33,410 bases of DNA from an uncultured Bacteroidota bacterium (GTDB lineage Bacteria; Bacteroidota; Bacteroidia; Flavobacteriales; Flavobacteriaceae): contig CAIWKX010000034.1 of the NCBI GenBank assembly GCA_903913315.1, positions 1 through 33,410 of the forward strand, written 5' to 3'. Position 1 is the first letter of the stretch; every line of letters starts with the position of its first letter. The position numbers were made by a program, and so were the translations under genes. The notes under the pieces are model-generated. The model saw nothing but the letters and a program-made list of their open reading frames with translations, had not been told where the DNA came from and did no database searches. Shown here one piece after another: positions 16,063 through 24,805 of the stretch.

Positions 16063-16115
16063 TTTCGATACAAAGTAATAAAAACAAATCCTTTTTTAAG
16101 GTCTAAAAATACAAA

Positions 16116-16751
16116 ATGTTTCTCGAAAATACAGTAAATCATAAAGAACAATTTGGTTGGATTGAAGTAATCTGTGGTTCCATGTTTTCTGGAAAGACGG
16201 AAGAACTTATTCGTAGATTAAAGAGAGCGCAATTTGCAAAACAAAAAGTGGAGATTTTTAAACCTTCGGTTGATACTCGCTATGACGAAGCGATGGTGGT
16301 GTCACATAATCGAAATGAAATACGTTCAACACCCGTTCCTGCGGCTGCCAATATTGCCATTTTAGCTCAAGGTTGTGATGTAGTGGGTATTGATGAGGCC
16401 CAGTTTTTTGATGACGAAATTGTAAAAATATGTAATGATTTGGCTAATTCTGGAATTCGAGTGATTGTGGCTGGATTGGATATGGATTTTAAAGGTAATC
16501 CTTTCGGGCCTATGCCTGCGCTAATGGCTACTGCAGAATATGTGACTAAGGTTCATGCTGTTTGTACTAGAACAGGAAATCTTGCTCATTACAGCTTTAG
16601 AAAAGCCGATAGTGATAATTTAGTTTTACTTGGAGAAACTGAAGAATATGAGCCTTTGAGTCGTGCTGCCTATTATAAAGCCATGCGTGAAAACATTGAT
16701 GTAAAGGATGCTCAGCAATTGTCTGAAGGCAAAAAAAATAGTCAAAAGTGA
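16116..16751 (+). CDS. tdk: Thymidine kinase (type II)
   Basis: A 211-residue enzyme that phosphorylates thymidine to dTMP in pyrimidine salvage. P-loop GSMFSGKT at 21-28, IDEAQFF (D93, catalytic E94) at 92-98, and GLDMDFKGNPF at 120-130. The two zinc-binding Cys pairs of classical type II kinases are mostly absent: C150 is kept, but T153 stands in the CxxC partner position and SRAA replaces the second CxxC/H. The gene overlaps the following murF-alr by 4 bases (GTGA), so they are cotranscribed. Confidence 0.92.
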   Translation: MFLENTVNHKEQFGWIEVICGSMFSGKTEELIRRLKRAQFAKQKVEIFKPSVDTRYDEAMVVSHNRNEIRSTPVPAAANIAILAQGCDVVGIDEAQFFDDEIVKICNDLANSGIRVIVAGLDMDFKGNPFGPMPALMATAEYVTKVHAVCTRTGNLAHYSFRKADSDNLVLLGETEEYEPLSRAAYYKAMRENIDVKDAQQLSEGKKNSQK

Positions 16752-19192
16752 CGTTGTCCATTCGAAATATTATCCCAATCATTAAAGCCAAGTTCGTTGG
16801 CATTAACGATATCGCTATTGTCGATAGTATTTCTATCGACAGTCGTTCTTTACAGCATAGTGAAAGCACTTTATTTTTTGCTATTGTAGGACCCAATAAT
16901 GATGGACATCAGTTCATAGCTGAATTGCTTGAAAGTGGTGTTTTTAATTTTGTTGTCAATTATATACCATCCAATTTACAAGGCAAGGCTAATTTTTTGG
17001 TTGTTGAAAATACGCTTAAAGCCTTACAGACATTTGCCGCCACCTATCGCAGTGATTTTGATTTTCCTATAATTGGCATTACCGGAAGTAATGGAAAAAC
17101 CATTATCAAAGAATGGTTGAATTTTTTGTTGAGTCCAGATTACAATATTATACGTTCCCCTAAAAGCTATAATTCCCAAGTAGGAGTACCACTTTCTGTT
17201 TTGGGCATTAATGAAAAACACAATCTTGGTATTTTTGAAGCTGGAATTTCTACTGTGAATGAAATGGTAAATCTTCAGCACATCATCCATCCCACAATTG
17301 GTATTTTATCTAATATTGGTTCGGCTCACGATGAAGGTTTTCACGATGCTGGAGAAAAAATAAAAGAAAAATTAAAACTATTCTCATCTGTAGAAGTTTT
17401 AATTATGAATAAAAACAGAACGATAGAAGCCTTTTTAAATCCCAAAATAAAAACGTTTAGTTGGAGTTCCGAAGATGGAAAAGCCGATGTTTTTGTAATA
17501 GCCAAAGAAAGCTTAGATAAGACAGAACTCAAAATAACTTTTCAGAAGTTGTGTTTCAAAATCAGCATTCCTTTTGCCGATCAAGCTTCTATTGAAAATG
17601 CCATGCATTGTTTGATGGTTCTATTGTACTTCAGATATGATCAAGATATTATTCAGCAACGAATGACCATGTTGTATCCTGTTGAAATGCGGTTGAAAGT
17701 TAAAAATGGAATTAATAACACGACACTTTTAGATGATAGTTATAGTTCTGATTTTCAATCTTTAAAAATAGCTTTGGATTTTCTGGAGAGTCAGAAACAG
17801 TATAAAAAGAAAACTTTAATTCTTTCTGACATTTTTCAAAGTGGTTTGGTAACTAATGAATTGTATTCTCAGGTTTCTCATTTGATTGTTTCTAACAAAA
17901 TTAATCGTGTGATTGCAATTGGAAAAACCATATCGGGGTTTAAAAATAAGTTTCCGAATTGCGTTGCCTTTGAAACTACTGAAAGGTTTTTGGAAGGAAT
18001 GGACCAATTGACATTTGAAAATGAAACCATTTTGATAAAAGGTGCCCGTCATTTTCATTTTGAAGAAATAGTTGCTTCCCTCGAACAAAAAACTCACGAA
18101 ACTGTTTTGGAAATCAATTTAAATGCGATAAGTCACAATTTGAATTTCTATAAATCGAAATTAAACCCAGCAACCAAAATGATGGCAATGGTAAAGGCGT
18201 TTGGTTATGGCAATGGCGGATTTGAAGTAGCTAAATTGCTTTCTCATCACAAAGTTGATTATTTAGGCGTCGCTTTTGCTGATGAGGGCATTGCGTTAAA
18301 AAGTGCTGGAATTGATTTACCCATCATGGTTTTGAATCCTGAAACCACAAGTTTTGCTGCGATTATTCAACATCAATTAGAGCCCGAAATATATTCGATA
18401 AAAGGATTGACTGTTTTTTTGAAACTTGCTGAACAAAAGAAATTAAAAAATTTTCCTATTCATATTAAATTGGATACAGGAATGCATCGATTAGGTTTTG
18501 AAGAAGAAAATATGAATGAATTAATTGCCAAACTCAAAGGGAATAAAGCAGTTCTGGTGAAAAGTATTTTGTCTCACTTGGCCACAAGTGATGATACAAA
18601 GTTTATTGATTTTACACTCACTCAAATTAAATTATTTGATGAATTATCCTCTAAATTAATGAGTGCATTGCAGATACACCCTATTCGCCATATTTTAAAT
18701 ACTTCGGGGATTTCCAATTATCAGCAAGCGCAATACGATATGGTTCGATTGGGAATTGGACTATATGGTGTTTCCAATGATGAAGATGAGCAAAAATTAT
18801 TGGAAAATGTAGGGACTTTAAAATCTATTATTTCTCAAATACGAACTATTGAAGCAGGAGAGAGTGTGGGTTATGGCAGAAGATTCATAGCCGAAAAGCA
18901 AACCAAAATAGCTACGATACCTATTGGCTATGCCGATGGAATTTCGAGACATTGGGGTAATGGAGTTGGGTTTGTGGTTATAAAAAACAAGAAAGCATCT
19001 ATTATTGGAAGTATTTGTATGGATATGTTAATGGTCGATATTACAACTATTGATTGTAAAGAAGGAAACGAAGTAATTATTTTTGGAGAAAATCCAACCG
19101 TGACTTACATGTCTGAACAATTGGGGACTATTCCTTATGAAATTATGACGAGCATCTCACAACGTGTCAAGCGAATCTTCTATAGAGAGTAG
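16748..19192 (+). CDS. murF-alr: Bifunctional MurF ligase-alanine racemase
   Basis: An 814-residue fusion typical of Bacteroidota. The N-terminal half is a Mur ligase (UDP-MurNAc-tripeptide:D-Ala-D-Ala ligase): ATP site GITGSNGKT (G113-T118), NIGSAHDEGF and a C-terminal ligase domain with LLDDSY. The C-terminal half, from about residue 450, is a fold-III PLP alanine racemase: MVKAFGYGNG with PLP lysine K483, LDTGMHRLGF, and GSICMDMLMVDIT. It makes D-Ala and uses the dipeptide in peptidoglycan precursor synthesis in the cytoplasm. The start is GTG at 16748, overlapping the tdk stop. Both active sites look intact. Confidence 0.95.
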   Translation: MTLSIRNIIPIIKAKFVGINDIAIVDSISIDSRSLQHSESTLFFAIVGPNNDGHQFIAELLESGVFNFVVNYIPSNLQGKANFLVVENTLKALQTFAATYRSDFDFPIIGITGSNGKTIIKEWLNFLLSPDYNIIRSPKSYNSQVGVPLSVLGINEKHNLGIFEAGISTVNEMVNLQHIIHPTIGILSNIGSAHDEGFHDAGEKIKEKLKLFSSVEVLIMNKNRTIEAFLNPKIKTFSWSSEDGKADVFVIAKESLDKTELKITFQKLCFKISIPFADQASIENAMHCLMVLLYFRYDQDIIQQRMTMLYPVEMRLKVKNGINNTTLLDDSYSSDFQSLKIALDFLESQKQYKKKTLILSDIFQSGLVTNELYSQVSHLIVSNKINRVIAIGKTISGFKNKFPNCVAFETTERFLEGMDQLTFENETILIKGARHFHFEEIVASLEQKTHETVLEINLNAISHNLNFYKSKLNPATKMMAMVKAFGYGNGGFEVAKLLSHHKVDYLGVAFADEGIALKSAGIDLPIMVLNPETTSFAAIIQHQLEPEIYSIKGLTVFLKLAEQKKLKNFPIHIKLDTGMHRLGFEEENMNELIAKLKGNKAVLVKSILSHLATSDDTKFIDFTLTQIKLFDELSSKLMSALQIHPIRHILNTSGISNYQQAQYDMVRLGIGLYGVSNDEDEQKLLENVGTLKSIISQIRTIEAGESVGYGRRFIAEKQTKIATIPIGYADGISRHWGNGVGFVVIKNKKASIIGSICMDMLMVDITTIDCKEGNEVIIFGENPTVTYMSEQLGTIPYEIMTSISQRVKRIFYRE

Positions 19193-19235
19193 TAATAATT
19201 CTACAAAATTTTTAATAAAGTGTTAAAATATTAGT

Positions 19236-19243
19236 TATTTTTG
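19236..19243 (+). promoter_or_regulatory. -7 element TATTTTTG before mscL
   Basis: A TAnnTTTG match 25 bp before the mscL ATG, giving a short leader. The -33 box is not clear. Confidence 0.4.
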
Positions 19244-19268
19244 TAAGGTTAACCAAAAACAAATAAAT

Positions 19269-19688
19269 ATGGGATTTTTTGCAGATTTTAAAGCCTCTTT
19301 AATGAAAGGCGATGTATTGAGTTTAGCTACTGCAGTTGTTATCGGTGGAGCTTTTGGTAAAATAGTAAGTTCTGCTGTTGATGATTTAATTATGCCTTTA
19401 GTTGGGTTAATCACAAAAGGAACAGATTTCACTCAAAAGTTTATTTCTTTAAATGGTGAATCGTATGAAAACCTTGCTGCGGCTAAAAAAGCAGGTGCAA
19501 GTGTCATGACTTATGGTAACTTTGTTCAAGCAGTAATTAACTTTGTTATTGTTTCCTTCTTTATCTTTGTTGTATTAAGAGCTGCTGAAAGAGCTAAAAA
19601 GAAAGAAGCAGTTGTTGCACCAGTTGTTCCAGCTGGACCTACTCAAGAAGAATTGCTTACTCAAATTAGAGATTTATTAAAAAAATAA
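19269..19688 (+). CDS. mscL: Large-conductance mechanosensitive channel
   Basis: A 139-residue inner-membrane channel that opens under membrane tension to release solutes. It has the typical amphipathic N-terminus [15 protein letters not shown], first membrane helix [20 protein letters not shown] with the Ala/Gly-rich pore lining, DDLIMPLVG, a periplasmic loop, a second helix [18 protein letters not shown] and a cytoplasmic bundle ending [13 protein letters not shown]. Normal length. A single gene with its own promoter element and terminator. Confidence 0.96.
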   Translation: MGFFADFKASLMKGDVLSLATAVVIGGAFGKIVSSAVDDLIMPLVGLITKGTDFTQKFISLNGESYENLAAAKKAGASVMTYGNFVQAVINFVIVSFFIFVVLRAAERAKKKEAVVAPVVPAGPTQEELLTQIRDLLKK

Positions 19689-19714
19689 TAGACCGCTACA
19701 TTATATATTCTAAC

Positions 19715-19750
19715 TTAACCGCTTCTTAATTGAAGCGGTTTTTCTTTTTT
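19715..19750 (+). terminator. Terminator after mscL
   Basis: Stem AACCGCTTC (19717-19725) with GAAGCGGTT (19732-19740), 6-nt loop, then TTTCTTTTTT. Confidence 0.9.
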
Positions 19751-19755
19751 TAGAA

Positions 19756-19790
19756 AGTTGATCAACTAATTGTTTTTCTCTCTACTTTTG
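19756..19790 (+). promoter_or_regulatory. Promoter of asd with a 12-bp palindrome
   Basis: TACTTTTG at 19783-19790 is the -7 element, and TTG at 19758-19760 is a possible -33 box (22-nt spacing). The -33 box lies inside the perfect palindrome AGTTGATCAACT (19756-19767), which could be an operator. Confidence 0.45.
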
Positions 19791-19828
19791 TACCTCTTAA
19801 TATTTTATAAAAATCTAAATAAAAGTAT

Positions 19829-20818
19829 ATGAAAGTTGCCGTAGTAGGTGCAACCGGAATGGTTGGCGAAGTAATGCTTCAAGTATTAGCAGAAAGAAAT
19901 TTTCCTGTAACCGAATTAATTCCTGTGGCTTCAGAAAAGTCTATAGGAAAGGAAATTGAATTTAAAGGAAAGAAATATAAGGTTGTTGGTATGCAAACTG
20001 CTGTTGACATGAAAGCGGATGTAGCTTTGTTTTCAGCGGGCGGACAAACCTCTTTAGATTGGGCGCCAAAATTTGCAGCAGCAGGAACTACCGTTATAGA
20101 CAATTCCTCGGCTTGGAGAATGGATCACACTAAAAAATTAATTGTTCCAGAAATCAATGCTTCTGAATTGACTAAAGAGGATAAAATCATTGCTAATCCC
20201 AATTGTTCTACCATTCAAATGGTTATGGTTTTAGCGCCATTGCATAAAAAATACAAAATTAAGCGTGTTATTGTATCCACCTATCAGTCGATAACTGGCA
20301 CTGGAGTTAAAGCGGTTCAACAGTTAGAAAATGAATATGCTGGAATTCAGGGTGAAATGGCCTATAAATATCCAATTCACCGTAATGCGATTCCTCAGTG
20401 TGATAGTTTTGAGGAGAATGGTTATACCAAAGAGGAGATGAAATTGGTTCGCGAAACTCAAAAAATATTAAGTGATAACAGTATAGCTGTTACTGCAACT
20501 GCTATTCGTGTACCAATTGTTGGTGGCCATAGTGAAGCAGTGAATGTTGAATTTAGTACTGATTTTAATGTAAGTGACATCAGAGAACTATTGCATCATA
20601 CCGATGGGGTCATCGTTCAAGATAATAATGATACCTATACGTACCCAATGCCTTTGTATGCTCAAGGTAAAGATGATGTTTTTGTGGGAAGAATTCGCCG
20701 TGATGAAAGCCAACCCAATTCTTTAAATATGTGGATTGTAGCTGATAATTTGAGAAAAGGGGCAGCAACAAATACTGTTCAAATTGCCGAATATTTAGTC
20801 GCAAATAAATTAGTTTAA
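19829..20818 (+). CDS. asd: Aspartate-semialdehyde dehydrogenase
   Basis: A 329-residue NADP-dependent enzyme converting aspartyl phosphate to aspartate semialdehyde, the branch point to lysine/diaminopimelate, threonine and methionine. NADP-binding VVGATGMVGEVML at 5-17, catalytic cysteine C126 in NPNCSTIQM, STYQSITGTGVKAV, HRNAIPQCDSF, and RVPIVGGHSEAVNVE with the catalytic His. Normal length, single gene with own promoter and terminator. Confidence 0.96.
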   Translation: MKVAVVGATGMVGEVMLQVLAERNFPVTELIPVASEKSIGKEIEFKGKKYKVVGMQTAVDMKADVALFSAGGQTSLDWAPKFAAAGTTVIDNSSAWRMDHTKKLIVPEINASELTKEDKIIANPNCSTIQMVMVLAPLHKKYKIKRVIVSTYQSITGTGVKAVQQLENEYAGIQGEMAYKYPIHRNAIPQCDSFEENGYTKEEMKLVRETQKILSDNSIAVTATAIRVPIVGGHSEAVNVEFSTDFNVSDIRELLHHTDGVIVQDNNDTYTYPMPLYAQGKDDVFVGRIRRDESQPNSLNMWIVADNLRKGAATNTVQIAEYLVANKLV

Positions 20819-20835
20819 TTCTAATTTTTATAGAT

Positions 20836-20886
20836 AACCATTTGAATTTTCAAATCTTAAAGTTTGTTAATTCAAATGGTTTTTCA
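20836..20886 (+). terminator. Terminator after asd
   Basis: Perfect 13-bp stem AACCATTTGAATT (20836-20848) with AATTCAAATGGTT (20869-20881), 20-nt loop, then a short T run. Confidence 0.8.
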
Positions 20887-20898
20887 TTTCTAGTTGGT

Positions 20899-20906
20899 TA
20901 CATTTG
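20899..20906 (+). promoter_or_regulatory. -7 element TACATTTG before the His-rich gene
   Basis: TACATTTG followed by C, only 5 bp before the ATG at 20912. If it is used, transcription would begin at or next to the start codon, giving a leaderless or nearly leaderless mRNA. Confidence 0.45.
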
Positions 20907-20911
20907 CCCAG

Positions 20912-21262
20912 ATGAATACAAAGTATACTTTTTTAAGTTTGTTTTTTGGATTGTCAGTATTGTTTGCACTACTGCTTCAATCGGGGCACTCTTTTAGTCA
21001 TTTTGAAAAGGAACTTGCCGAAAAACACTGTCATCACAAATTAGGGAAAAGCAGAACCGAATTAACGCACGCCCATCACCAAAATGATCATTGTTTTGTT
21101 TGTGAATTTGCGTTTAGTTCTTCCATACAATCTAATTTTTTTGTTTTTAATTTTAAGACAACAGTAATTCCAAACTTTTATTCTTTTTTCTATTCTAAAG
21201 AAATCACACAGTCTTTTCGTGGTAGTCTTTTTGCGCTGCGAGCCCCTCCAATTGTTGTTTAA
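20912..21262 (+). CDS. Histidine-rich exported protein beside a TonB receptor
   Basis: A 116-residue protein from the ATG at 20912; an upstream in-frame TTG would place the promoter element inside the gene. A hydrophobic signal or anchor (residues about 7-24) is followed by a His/Cys cluster (HSFSH, HCHHK, HAHHQNDHCFVCEF) and a C-terminal LFALRAPP motif, as in DUF2946-like small proteins near metal transporters. Location is the periplasm or inner membrane. The TonB receptor starts 95 bp downstream and is probably cotranscribed, so a role in transition-metal binding, perhaps zinc, is inferred. Confidence 0.65.
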   Translation: MNTKYTFLSLFFGLSVLFALLLQSGHSFSHFEKELAEKHCHHKLGKSRTELTHAHHQNDHCFVCEFAFSSSIQSNFFVFNFKTTVIPNFYSFFYSKEITQSFRGSLFALRAPPIVV

Positions 21263-21357
21263 ATCACTTTTTTGAATTAAATAATAATCACTCTATTTCT
21301 TAAAGAACCTTTATATTTTCAAGGATATAAAAAATGAATTAGACTAAATTTTCTCCA

Positions 21358-23565
21358 ATGAAATTATTTTTATTAGCCCTACTATTAGGGTTTTCTATAG
21401 GTGCTCATGCACAAAACAAAGTTGTAGGCACGATTAAAGACAAACAAAACAAGATTGTATCGGGTGTTACCATCAACATTCCGGAACTTCATAAAGAAAC
21501 TATTTCTGATGAAAACGGAACGTATAGTTTTATTAATTTACCCAATGGAAGTTTCAGAATTGTATTTTCATTTATTGGGTTTGCCACCCAATCAAAAGAA
21601 ATAACCATCAATCAAAAAGAACTGAAATTAGATGTTGTTTTAGAAGAAACACTACATCAAATGGATGAGGTTATTATTTCTACTGCGTTCAATAAATTAC
21701 AATCTCAAAACGTAATGAAAGTGGAACATCAATCGATGAAATCGCTTTCTCAGAAAGGAACATCGACTCTAATTGAAGGTTTAGCAACCATTCCGGGCGT
21801 TTCTCAAGTATCCACTGGAACTTCTATTGGAAAACCAGTAATTCGAGGATTGAGTGGCAACCGTGTTTTGGTTTATTCACAAGGGGTTCGAATGGAAAAC
21901 CAACAATTTGGGGAAGAACATGGATTAGGGTTAAATGATGCGGGAATAGAAAGTGTTGAGGTTATTAAAGGGCCTGCTTCCTTGCTTTACGGTTCGGATG
22001 CTATTGGTGGAGTTTTGTATTTTAATCCTGAAAAATTTGCCAGTCCCAACACGGTTGATGCCAATTTCAGTCAAAAAGTATTTTCAAATACTAATGGAAG
22101 TAATTCCTCTATAGGTTTAAAAGCCTCTTCCGATAATTTCAAGTTTTTAGCTCGAGGCAGTTACAACACCCATGCTGACTATAAAATTCCAGAAGGGGAT
22201 AGAGTTACTAATACCCGTTACAATGAAACTGATTTTAAAACGGCATTAGGTTATTCTAATTCTAAATATACTTCCACGTTGCGTTATAATTTCAATAAAT
22301 TGGATTTAGGAATCCCAGAAAACGGCTATGCCGATCAAACTTCAACTAAGATAACGACTTTTCCAAAGCAAGCTGTTTTTGCCAATATTTTGAGTTTCAA
22401 TAATACGGTATTCTTCAAAAACTCAAAACTAGATGCAGATTTAGGATATATCTCAAATGATAGAAGTGAGTTTGAAAATAGTAATATTGCCAATTTGCAC
22501 ATGGTTTTGAATACTTTAAATTACAATGTAAAATATTATTTACCTAAAGTCGGCAAGTTTGAATCAATTGTAGGCACACAAGGCATGCATCAGACTAATA
22601 CAAATTCGGGCGATGAATATCTTATACCCGATGCTACCACCAATGATTTTGGGGTTTTCGGAACCGCAAATTATGAATGGGATAAAAATGTTGTTCAAGC
22701 AGGAATTCGGTTTGACAATAGGGATGTAACCTCAACTGAACACGGAATTTTAGGCACTCAAGGCTATTTTCAAGCTATTGACAAGAAGTTTCAAAGTTTT
22801 AATTCCTCTTTGGGATTCAAAACCGATTTGAAAAAGAACCTTATTCTCCGAGTTAATGTTGCCTCTGGATTTAGAGCTCCTAACTTGGCTGAATTAACCT
22901 CCAATGGTGTTCATGAAGGAAGTAATCGCTATGAAATTGGTAATGTTAATTTGCAAAATGAACAAAACTTCCAAACCGATTTGAATATCGAATACCGAAA
23001 CCCTCATTTTGAATTATTTATCAATGGGTTTTACAACCACATCAACAATTATATTTTTATAGCTCCTAATGGCACTATCATCAACGGATTCAATGCCTAT
23101 AATTATACACAAGCCAATGCTAATTTATATGGTGGAGAAGCGGGAATTCACTTTCACCCGCATCCATTGGATTGGTTGCATATTACCTCTAGTTTTGAAA
23201 GTGTAACTGGTAAAAAGCAAAACGGAGACTATTTGCCATTAATTCCTGCCAACAAATGGAACAATTCTATTAAAACCGAATTCAAATCGACTAAGTATTT
23301 AAAAGATAGTTTTGCTGTATTGAATATAGAATATACTTTACCTCAAAATAATCCCGGACAGTTTGAAACCAAAACCGATGATTATACCCTGATTAATGTT
23401 GGATTGGGAAGTAAAGTAACTTTGAGAAAAACAGCTTTTGAGGTTAATTTGAATGGGAATAACCTTTTGAATAAAACTTATATTTCGCACCTATCAAGAC
23501 TAAAGCCTGATGGGATTCCAAATATTGGAAGAAATATAATATTGGGTGTTAATTTCAATATTTAA
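21358..23565 (+). CDS. TonB-dependent receptor, possibly for zinc (ZnuD-like)
   Basis: A 735-residue outer-membrane transporter. Signal peptide about 1-18 (FSIGAHA), a carboxypeptidase-regulatory-like domain at about 20-105 (VVGTIKDKQNKIVSGVTI, ENGTYSFINLP), plug domain about 115-215 (GTSTLIEGLATIPGVSQV, VIRGLSGNRVLV, IESVEVIKGPASLLYGSDAIGGV) and a 22-strand-type barrel ending ILGVNFNI. EEHGLG in the plug and APNLAELTSNGVHEGSNRYEIGN in the barrel resemble the ZnuD group of zinc receptors. The His-rich partner upstream supports a metal substrate. Substrate assignment is inference; the receptor call is firm. Confidence 0.88.
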   Translation: MKLFLLALLLGFSIGAHAQNKVVGTIKDKQNKIVSGVTINIPELHKETISDENGTYSFINLPNGSFRIVFSFIGFATQSKEITINQKELKLDVVLEETLHQMDEVIISTAFNKLQSQNVMKVEHQSMKSLSQKGTSTLIEGLATIPGVSQVSTGTSIGKPVIRGLSGNRVLVYSQGVRMENQQFGEEHGLGLNDAGIESVEVIKGPASLLYGSDAIGGVLYFNPEKFASPNTVDANFSQKVFSNTNGSNSSIGLKASSDNFKFLARGSYNTHADYKIPEGDRVTNTRYNETDFKTALGYSNSKYTSTLRYNFNKLDLGIPENGYADQTSTKITTFPKQAVFANILSFNNTVFFKNSKLDADLGYISNDRSEFENSNIANLHMVLNTLNYNVKYYLPKVGKFESIVGTQGMHQTNTNSGDEYLIPDATTNDFGVFGTANYEWDKNVVQAGIRFDNRDVTSTEHGILGTQGYFQAIDKKFQSFNSSLGFKTDLKKNLILRVNVASGFRAPNLAELTSNGVHEGSNRYEIGNVNLQNEQNFQTDLNIEYRNPHFELFINGFYNHINNYIFIAPNGTIINGFNAYNYTQANANLYGGEAGIHFHPHPLDWLHITSSFESVTGKKQNGDYLPLIPANKWNNSIKTEFKSTKYLKDSFAVLNIEYTLPQNNPGQFETKTDDYTLINVGLGSKVTLRKTAFEVNLNGNNLLNKTYISHLSRLKPDGIPNIGRNIILGVNFNI

Positions 23566-23570
23566 GTCAT

Positions 23571-23659
23571 AAATAATGGTTAGTGCAAAAAAACACAACT
23601 AAAAATAGGGATTATTCAAAAAAATAATTCTATTTTTACCCTATCACTAACCATTAAAT
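23571..23659. mobile_element. Possible MITE: 11-bp terminal inverted repeats with 4-bp target duplication
   Basis: AATGGTTAGTG (23575-23585) and CACTAACCATT (23645-23655) are perfect inverted repeats bounding 81 bp. Both sides are flanked by the direct repeat AAAT (23571-23574 and 23656-23659). The inside is also nearly palindromic (AAAAATAG..ATTATT against AATAATT..CTATTTTT). It lies between the TonB receptor and the DoxX-like gene. A folded transcript end is the alternative. Confidence 0.4.
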
Positions 23660-23668
23660 CAGACTATT

Positions 23669-24049
23669 ATGAATTCAATGTTTACCAAAATTGTTCGATT
23701 GCTCCTAGGATTACTTCTTGTTTTGTTTGGATTAAACAAACTTTTACCTACCCCATTTATACCTTTACCCCAACTTCCAGCCAAAGCAGCAGACTTCATG
23801 TTTTCTTTGGTTGCTACAGGATATGTCTTAAAAACGGTTGGTACTTTAGAAATTCTAATAGGAGCATTACTATTAGCTAAGAAATGGGTAGCTTTTGCTT
23901 TAATAGCACTAGTTCCGATTTCTCTAAACATTCTTTTGTTTCATCTTTTTTTGGATGCCTCAGGAATCGCTGGAGCTTTATTGGTAGCTACTTTGAATGT
24001 CATTTTGATTTATAAACATTGGTCGCAATACAATTCTCTTTTTTTATAA
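23669..24049 (+). CDS. DoxX-like small membrane protein
   Basis: A 126-residue protein with four hydrophobic spans (about 6-22, 45-67, 70-93, 97-116) and the DoxX-type features LLLGLLLVLFGLNKL, TVGTLEILIGALLLAKKW and PISLNILLFHLFLD. DoxX/SURF4-like proteins sit in the inner membrane; their function in Bacteroidota is not settled. Single gene, followed by a bidirectional terminator shared with the convergent mtgA. Confidence 0.8.
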   Translation: MNSMFTKIVRLLLGLLLVLFGLNKLLPTPFIPLPQLPAKAADFMFSLVATGYVLKTVGTLEILIGALLLAKKWVAFALIALVPISLNILLFHLFLDASGIAGALLVATLNVILIYKHWSQYNSLFL

Positions 24050-24053
24050 AATG

Positions 24054-24084
24054 AAAAAACTCCGAAGAATTTTCGGAGTTTTTT
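24054..24084. terminator. Bidirectional terminator between doxX-like gene and mtgA
   Basis: Stem of up to 13 bp, AAAAAACTCCGAA (24054-24066) with TTCGGAGTTTTTT (24072-24084), loop GAATT. It has a T run on one side and an A run on the other, so it can stop both convergent genes. Confidence 0.9.
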
Positions 24085-24085
24085 T

Positions 24086-24805
24086 TTAATATTTTATTTT
24101 TTTCATGTGAGCCATTATCCGAGCGATTTTTATTTTCCTTTTTTCAATGTAAGCTGAAGAATTGGATGCCTTAAACTTTCTTGGATTTGGTAATATTGCA
24201 GCTATTCCAATGGCTTGCGTTTTGCTTAAACTTTTAGCATCGGTTTTGTACCAATATTGTGCAGCTGCTTCAGCTCCATACACTCCATCCCCCATTTCAA
24301 TACTGTTCAGATAGACTTCCATAATGCGTTCTTTTCCCCAAACTAATTCTATCAAGAAAGTAAAATAAGCTTCTAGTCCTTTTCTAACATAGCTTCTACC
24401 TTGCCAAAGAAATACGTTTTTAGCTGTTTGTTGCGAGATGGTGCTTCCCCCTTTTAGTTTTCTTCCTCGGTTGTTATTTTTGAAAGCCTTTTGCATGGCT
24501 GTAAAATCAAAACCATTATGGTTTAAAAAATTACCATCTTCACTGGCAATGACTGCTTTTTGAAGATTGGGCGAGATCTTCTCTATGGATTGCCAATCGT
24601 GGCTGCACTTCATTTCTTTTCCCTCCCATTTTTGCTCTATGCTTCTTGTAATCATCAATGGTGTAATTGGAACTGGAACCCATTTGAAAACGATTACAAA
24701 AAAAATAGAAACTCCAAAAAACCATAGCATTGCTTTCCAAATAAAGCGTTTTAGTTTTTGAAAGAAGGTACGATTTGTTGTTTTTGAATTCTTTTTTGTT
24801 GCCAT
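24086..24805 (-). CDS. mtgA: Monofunctional peptidoglycan glycosyltransferase
   Basis: A 239-residue GT51 enzyme that polymerises lipid II into glycan strands at the periplasmic face. One membrane anchor (about 24-41), then IASEDGNFLNHNGFDF with catalytic E89, GGSTISQQTAKN at 119-130, WGKERIMEVYLN at 156-167, and GAEAAAQYWY. There is no transpeptidase domain and the length is normal. The upstream oxidoreductase gene ends directly at its start codon (no gap), so they share an operon. Confidence 0.94.
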   Translation of the reverse strand: MATKKNSKTTNRTFFQKLKRFIWKAMLWFFGVSIFFVIVFKWVPVPITPLMITRSIEQKWEGKEMKCSHDWQSIEKISPNLQKAVIASEDGNFLNHNGFDFTAMQKAFKNNNRGRKLKGGSTISQQTAKNVFLWQGRSYVRKGLEAYFTFLIELVWGKERIMEVYLNSIEMGDGVYGAEAAAQYWYKTDAKSLSKTQAIGIAAILPNPRKFKASNSSAYIEKRKIKIARIMAHMKKIKY

